From NCBI GenBank assembly GCA_009823395.1, contig CM020501.1:1770861-1834860 (forward strand): a DNA stretch of 64,000 nucleotides, in the 5' to 3' direction. The position numbers were made by a program, and so were the translations under genes. Shown in pieces: positions 58,301-64,000 of this stretch. This stretch comes from Thamnaconus septentrionalis. Taxonomy: Eukaryota > Chordata > Actinopteri > Tetraodontiformes > Monacanthidae. The notes under the pieces were generated by a model. That model worked only from the letters and a program-made list of their open reading frames with translations. It was not told the DNA's origin and ran no database searches. Within the stretch, counting starts at the first letter, position 1. Every line of letters starts with the position of its first letter.

Positions 58301-60404
58301 GAGCTCTACTATCACACTCAGTTGAGACATTTCACGGGAAATCATTTTTGGCCCATTGGGGCGACTTCAAAGTAGGCAGCTTTGTCATTCACATTACTGT
58401 AATTCTCATTTTTGCGAATGATTTATTAAAAATCTATACAGTAAGATTTGACAAGTGAGGTATCATTGGAAAGCCTGGGAGCTCTACTATCACAATCAGT
58501 TGAGACATTTCACGGGAAATCAGTTTTGGCCCATTGGGGCGACTTCAAAGTAGGCAGCTTTGTCATTCACATTACTGTAATTCTCATTTTTGCTAATGAT
58601 TTATTAAAAATCTATACAGTAAATCTTGACAAGTGAAGTATCATTGGAAAGCCTGGGAGCTCTACTATCACAATCAGGTGAGACATTCCACGGGAAATCA
58701 TTTCTAGCCTTTTGGGGCGACTTCAAAGTTGGCAACTTTGTCATTCACATGACTGTATTTCTCATTTTTGCTAATGATTTATTAAAAATCTATACAGTAA
58801 AATTTGACAAGTGAGGTCTCATTGGAAAGCCTGGGAGCTCTACTATCACAATCAGTTGAGACATTCCACGGAAATCAGTTTTGGCCCTTTGGGGCGACTT
58901 CAAAGTAGGCAACTTTATCATTCACATGACTGTAATTCTCATTTTTCAGGTGGATTATTTCAAAATCTATACAGTAAGATTTGACAAGTGAGGTATCATT
59001 GGAAAGCCTGGGAGCTCTACTATCACACTCAGTTGAGACATTTCACGGGAAATCATTTTTGGCCCATTGGGGCGACTTCAAAGTAGGCAGCTTTGTCATT
59101 CACATTACTGTAATTCTCATTTTTGCGAATGATTTATTAAAAATCTATACAGTAAGATTTGACAAGTGAGGTATCATTGGAAAGCCTGGGAGCTCTACTA
59201 TCACAATCAGTTGAGACATTCCACGGGAAATCATTTTTGGCCCATTGGGGCGACTTCAAAGTAGGCAGCTTTGTCATTCACATTACTGTAATTCTCATTT
59301 TTGCTAATGATTTATTAAAAATCTATACAGTAAGATTTGACAAGTGAGGTATCATTGGAAAGCCTGGGAGCTCTACTATCACAATCAGTTGAGACATTCC
59401 ACGGGAAATCATTTTTGGCCCTTTGGGGCGACTTCAAAGTAGGCAACTTTGTCATTCACATTACTGTATTTCTCATTTTTCAGGTGGATTATTTCAAAAT
59501 CTATACAGTAATTTTTGACAAGTGAGGTATCGTTGGAAAGCCTGGGAGCTCTACTATCACAATCAGTTGAGACATTTCACGGGAAATCATTTTTGGCCCA
59601 TTGGGGCGACTTCAAAGTTGGCAACTTTATCATTCACATTACTGTATTTCTCATTTTTCAGGTGGATTATTTCAAAATCTATACAGTTATTTTTGACAAG
59701 TGAGGTATCGTTGGAAAGCCTGGGAGCTCTACTATCACAATCAGTTGAGACATTCCACGGGAAATCATTTTTGGCCCATTGGGGCGACTTCAAAGTAGGC
59801 AACTTTGTCATTCACATTACTGTATTTCTCATTTTTCAGGTGGATTATTTCAAAATCTATACAGTAATTTTTGACAAGTGAGGTATCGTTGGAAAGCCTG
59901 GGAGCTCTACTATCACAATCAGTTGAGACATTTCACGGGAAATCATTTTTGGCCCATTGGGGCGACTTCAAAGTTGGCAACTTTATCATTCACATTACTG
60001 TATTTCTCATTTTTCAGGTGGATTATTTCAAAATCTATACAGTAATTTTTGACAAGTGAGGTATCGTTGGAAAGCCTGGGAGCTCTACTATCACAATCAG
60101 TTGAGACATTTCACGGGAAATCATTTCTGGCCTTTTGGGGCGACTTCAAAGTAGGCAACTTTGTCATTCACATGACTGTATTTCTTATTTTTGCTAATGA
60201 TTTATTAAAAATCTATACAGTAAAATTTGACAAGTGAGGTGTCATTGGAAAGCCTGGGAGCTCTACTATCACAATCAGTTGAGACATTTCACGGGAAATC
60301 ATTTTTGGCCCATTGGGGCGACTTCAAAGTAGGCAGCTTTGTCATTCACATTACTGTATTTCTCATATCTGTTCATGATTATTTCAAAAATTATACAGTA
60401 AAAA
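55364..60404 (+). repeat. left arm: about 28 units of a 178-bp tandem repeat
   Basis: Unit starts (TTGACAAGTGAGGTATC phrase) lie at 55427, 55605, 55782, 55960 and so on to 60227; spacing is 178, a few 176-177. Each has TTGGAAAGCCTGGGAGCTCT, ACTATCACAATCAG, GGGGCGACTTCAAAGT and CTATACAGTA. Two sub-types differ in the 3' third: CATTTTTCAGGTGGATTATT versus CATTTTTGCTAATGATTTAT. A four-unit higher-order block recurs at 55960, 57736 and 58448. Each unit carries a 62-codon TTG-started frame, which I regard as incidental. The last unit changes to CATATCTGTTCATGATT. Confidence 0.95.
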
Positions 60405-61388
60405 TTGAAAAATCTGTGGCTTTCCCCGCCTTTGTCTTTATAAGCTCCCTCCTCACTTGATACTTGGTGATCCTTAGTTGGGGAAGGGGCAACTGCGGGG
60501 GTGAGTCCGGGTTTTGATTTGAGTGTTCTTTGGAGGAAGACTGACAGTTATGGATGGGGAGCTGAGGAGTGAAAGGCTGCAAGGGCGGCTGGGTGGAGGA
60601 GAAGGAGAAGAGGTGTGAAAAAGCAGGGCCGTTGGTGGGGGTTGGTGGAGGGGCAGTCAAAGCTGTTGAAAAAACGTTTGAACTGGATTGCCCAGTCCCG
60701 ATCCCCTGTGGTGACGACCTGTCGTTCCACACACTTGCCGTCCTGACATGTGATTCAGGCCTCTCCACACCTCCCTTGCATTGTTCTTCTCTAGGTGTTT
60801 CTCGAGTCAGTCGTGCGGGGTTAGGGATTATTAGCGCCGGGTCTGCGCTAAGACCTTAATGTCACGGGGATGGCTGACTGGTCACTTAGTGCTTGTAAAA
60901 GTAAGTACTATCCCTTGTACTTGTACCTTGTATCTGATTTTAAAAAAAAATAATTAGATAAAGACAGAAGAGGCATGTTGAAGACCATGTTGGACATCGA
61001 CACAAGTTGTGTACATAATCAGAATAATATAAGTGAATAAATGAATGGATGTATATTATTTGGCATTTATTTGGTTGTTATTTTATAGTATTTACATTTG
61101 AAAGTTGTTTTGTTTTAATTAAAAGTTTTTTTTTTTAATAATGGTCTTTGTCTTTCTTTTCTTTAGTTTGAAATATTGGTTAAATAAGCTGCATCTAGAT
61201 TGGTGCTCTGAGCTGTAGGGGGAGGTGTGGGCACCATCTGAACGAAACTCCATTCCAAAATTCCAAAGCTGACCACTGTGCTGATCCACAGTGGTACTGA
61301 CATGCCATTTGGCACCACCTGATATGCACAAGAGTCTTGCATGTCACTATTACCCAATGCAAGCACTGGGAACCAGCTTCCGTTACTT
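60405..61388. other. centre of the foldback element with captured LINE piece
   Basis: The minus strand at about 60760-60400 reads like the start of a CR1/L2-like LINE reverse-transcriptase region (LRITKYQVRRELIKTKAGKA, preceded by IQFKRFFNSFD in another frame). The rest (60860-61388) is AT-rich with a poly-T and a 67-codon minus frame (61366-61163) containing VPNGMSVPLWISTVVSFGIL, which I do not recognise. No transposase motif is seen. Confidence 0.55.
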
Positions 61389-63029
61389 AATCATTAACAG
61401 AGATGAGAAATACAGTAATGTGAATGACAAAGTTGTCGACTTTGAAGTCGCCCCAAAAGGCCAGAAATGATTTCCCGTGAAATGTCTCAACTGATTGTGA
61501 TAGTAGAGCTCCCAGGCTTTCCAGTGATATCTCACTTGTCAAGATTTACTGTATAGATTTTTAATAAATCATTAGCAAAAATGAGAATTACAGTAATGTG
61601 AATGACAAAGCTGCCTACTTTGAAGTCGCCCCAATGGGCCAAAAATGATTTCCCGTGAAATGTCTCAACTGATTGTGATAGTATAGCTCCCAGGCTTTCC
61701 AATGACACCTCACTTGTCAAGATTTACTGTATAGATTTTTAATAAATCATTCGCAAAAATGAGAATTACAGTAATGTGAATGACAAAGCTGCCTACTTTG
61801 AAGTCGCCCCAATGGGCCAAAAATGATTTCCCGTGAAATGTCTCAACTGATTGTGAGAGTAGAGCTCCCAGGCTTTCCAATGAGACCTCACTTGTCAAAT
61901 TTTACTGTATAGATTTTTAATAAATCATTAGCAAAAATGAGAAATACAGTAATGTGAATGATAAAGTTGCCTACTTTGAAGTCGCCCCAAAGGGCCAAAA
62001 CTGATTTCCCGTGGAATGTCTCAACTGATTGTGATAGTAGAGCTCCCAGGCTTTCCAACGATACCTCACTTGTCAAATTTTACTGTATAGATTTTTAATA
62101 AATCATTAGCCAAAATGAGAAATACAGTAATGTGAATGATAAAGTTGCCTACTTTGAAGTCGCCCCAAAAGGCCAAAACTGATTTCCCGTGAAATGTCTC
62201 AACTGATTGTGATAGTAGAGCTCCCAGGCTCTTCAATGAGACCTCACTTGTCAAATTTTACTGTATAGATTTTTAATAAATCATTAGCAAAAATGAGAAT
62301 TACAGTAATGTGAATGATAAAGTTGCCTACTTTGAAGTCGCCCCAAAGGGCCAAAACTGATTTCCCGTGGAATGTCTCAACTGATTGTGATAGTAGAGCT
62401 CCCAGGCTTTCCAATGATACTTCACTTGTCAAGATTTACTGTATAGATTTTTAATAAATCATTAGCAAAAATGAGAATTACAGTAATGTGAATGACAAAG
62501 TTGCCAACTTTGAAGTCGCCCCAAAAGGCCAAAAATGATTTCCCGTGGAATGTCTCAACTGATTGTGATAGTAGAGCTCCCAGGCTTTCCAACGATACCT
62601 CACTTGTCAAAAATAACTGTATAGATTTTGAAATAATCCACCTGAAAAATGAGAAATACAGTAATGTGAATGATAAAGTTGCCAACTTTGAAGTCGCCCC
62701 AATGGGCCAAAAATGATTTCCCGTGAAATGTCTCAACTGATTGTGATAGTAGAGCTCCCAGGCTTTCCAATGAGACCTCACTTGTCAAATTTTATTGTAT
62801 AGATTTTTAATAAATCATTAGCAAAATTGAGAAATACAGTAATGTGAATGACAAAGCTGCCTACTTTGAAGTCGCCCCAATGGGCCAAAACTGATTTCCC
62901 GTGGAATGTCTCAACTGATCGTGATAGTAGAGCTCCCAGGCTTTCCAATGACACCTCACTTGTCAAATCTTACTGTATAGATTTTGAAATAATCCACCTG
63001 AAAAATGAAAAATATCGCAATGTCAATGG
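61389..63029 (-). repeat. right arm: 8-9 units of the same 178-bp repeat, inverted
   Basis: On minus, unit starts lie at 62966, 62788, 62610, 62432, 62254, 62076, 61898 and 61720, with partial units at both ends. The innermost unit reads CATCTCTGTTAATGATT on minus, the same variant as the innermost unit of the left arm, so the inner borders correspond. The arm is about one third as long as the left. Confidence 0.95.
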
Positions 63030-63150
63030 CAAAGTTGAACAGTGTTGGGATAAGCACATCCATCTAGTGGTCAAATAGCGGAATTTTATTTTAAGGTGGA
63101 ATCGAAACCTAAGAAATCACCGCGGCGAATGTGGTGCCAACTTCAGCGTC

Positions 63151-63159
63151 GTCCGCTAC
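63151..63159 (+). other. 9-bp target-site duplication, right
   Basis: GTCCGCTAC directly after the foldback element, identical to 55234-55242. Confidence 0.9.
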
Positions 63160-63682
63160 CTCGAGTTCAAGACCACCTGTTGCCGAGGTAACAGTATCCC
63201 CCGCAGGAGCTCCTGGGGGGGTTGTTTCCGGTCGGTGTCGGCAGCGCCCTGCGCATCAGAAAAGAACATTTGACAAGTCATTACACTAGACAGAACATTA
63301 AAGTGTCTAAAATAGTCTTATACTGTCATACTTATGAGACTACTTTTACCGATTCATTTTCAGCATAAGTGTGAAAGGTCTTTTTTGTGGACTGATCACG
63401 CCATCTAGTGGGCTTTGTGGATCACTGACATATACCACATCCAATAGATTGTCTCAAGTCAGTGTTCAAGAAGTTAACAATAATAAGATAATAATAAAAA
63501 CAAACAAACTGATTTTTCGTACGGTAAAAGCAATGGCAAAAGGAAAAGGCCAAAAACGTTTGTAAGCCCCCACCTTTTTTTTAATTTCTCTTTCCATGTA
63601 TTTATTAATTCATTTATTTTTGCACTCCTGTGATTCCATAATTGGCGTCGCCATACTGCCATTCATATCATTTTGATATTTA

Positions 63683-64000
63683 CACACAGTACAAGCCAAA
63701 AGTTTGGGCACGACTATTTACATTGTTGGTTCTCATTGAAGGCATCAAAAGTATGAATGAGCACATGTGGAATTATGTACTTGACAAAAAAGTGTGAAAT
63801 GACTGAAAACATGCCTTATATTGTAGTTTCTTCAAAGTAGCCACCCTTTGCTCCGATTACTGCTTTGCACACTCTTGGCATTCTCTTGATGAGCTTCAAG
63901 AGGTAGTCACCTGAAATGGTTTTCCAACAGTCTTGAAGGAGTTCCCAGAGACGCTTAGCACTTGTTGGCCCTTTTGCCTTCACTCTGTGGTCCATCTCAC
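63683..64000 (-). mobile_element. Tc1-like transposon, end of element
   Basis: After a TA dinucleotide the element starts CACACAGTACAAGCCAAAAG, a fish Tc1 terminal repeat. On minus, an uninterrupted frame from the window edge to TAA (63816-63818) gives the transposase C-terminus: RVKAKGPTSAKRLWELLQDC, WKTISGDYLLKLIKRMPRVC and KAVIGAKGGYFEETTI. The catalytic domain lies beyond the window, so I cannot say whether it is intact. 63280-63680 shows no gene. Confidence 0.85.

Larger units (their letters stand above)
55243..63150. mobile_element. foldback transposon with satellite arms, 7,908 bp
   Basis: The first 121 bp (55243-55363, starting GACGCTGAAGTTGGCACC) and the last 121 bp (63030-63150) are inverted copies in which I see no difference. 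Inside each, the sequence passes at the same point (CAACTTTG|TCATTCACATTACTG) into a 178-bp tandem repeat in opposite orientation on the two sides. The element is flanked by a perfect 9-bp duplication GTCCGCTAC. Long inverted repeats made of tandem repeats define foldback elements, and 9 bp is the duplication size of Drosophila FB and Mutator-like elements (established knowledge). No transposase is visible, so it would be non-autonomous. The matching ends suggest recent transposition or arm homogenisation. Confidence 0.85.

Noticed and set aside
55364..60404. CRISPR-like array
   Set aside because: The units are contiguous 178-bp satellites without unique spacers, in a eukaryotic genome, and belong to inverted transposon arms.
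55427..60460. About 27 tandem 62-codon frames (SEVSLESLGALLS type) in the 178-bp repeat, as a possible repetitive peptide gene
   Set aside because: They start at TTG, shift frame every unit because 178 is not a multiple of three, and each ends at the same TGA overlapping the next. This follows from the repeat itself; no promoter, ATG or splice logic supports coding.
1..64000. tRNA, rRNA or other structured RNA genes
   Set aside because: No cloverleaf with A/B boxes or rRNA-like conserved block was recognisable by eye; a covariance-model search would be decisive but could not be run.

Overview
The window is nuclear DNA of a ray-finned (teleost) fish. Three things point there: an intron-rich gene matching vertebrate EFR3B, a proopiomelanocortin (POMC) gene without a gamma-MSH segment as is usual in teleosts, and a fish-like mix of mobile elements (L2, RTE, L1/Tx1, Penelope-like, Ty3/gypsy, hAT, PIF/Harbinger, Tc1) with many CA/GT microsatellites. 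I cannot name the species.

Layout. 1-2.98 kb: upstream region of efr3b, including a coding-like exon (1582-1859) whose splice phase would let it act as an alternative efr3b first exon. 2.98-13.67 kb: efr3b on the plus strand; I place 22 coding exons that join in frame to 800 codons. Its introns hold an L2 nested in an hAT element (intron 4), a four-fold duplicated splice-acceptor region plus a MITE (intron 7), a long pyrimidine tract (intron 9), the end of a non-LTR element (intron 13) and a GACT-type satellite (intron 17). 14.23-15.79 kb: pomc on the minus strand, tail-to-tail with efr3b as in mammals. EFR3B anchors the PI4KA complex at the plasma membrane. POMC is the precursor of ACTH, the MSH peptides and beta-endorphin. 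Their proximity is conserved synteny, not a shared pathway.

15.8-28.6 kb: transposon nest: LTR fragments around an RTE-like element that is itself split by a DNA transposon, a decayed Ty3/gypsy element, then an L1/Tx1-type LINE and an hAT relic. 28.7-35.4 kb: immune-lectin gene fragments (C-type lectin domain on plus, tandem-type galectin on minus), an unknown decayed coding stretch, a palindromic minisatellite and a broken SAM-like gene. 35.4-40.2 kb: antisense L1/Tx1 carrying a solo LTR (4-bp target duplication) and an hAT MITE (8-bp target duplication). 40.7-51.6 kb: internally deleted hAT, Ty3/gypsy integrase with its LTR, LINE pieces, an intact-looking three-exon PIF/Harbinger (HARBI1-like) transposase, and another gypsy fragment. 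51.97 kb: one orphan exon. 52.7-54.7 kb: antisense L2 and a Penelope/LINE chimera.

55.24-63.15 kb: the most striking object, a 7,908-bp foldback transposon. It has 121-bp terminal inverted repeats that look identical, a perfect 9-bp target-site duplication, and inverted arms built of a 178-bp tandem repeat (about 28 units left, 8-9 units right) around a roughly 1-kb centre. 63.68 kb to the end: a Tc1-like transposon running off the window.
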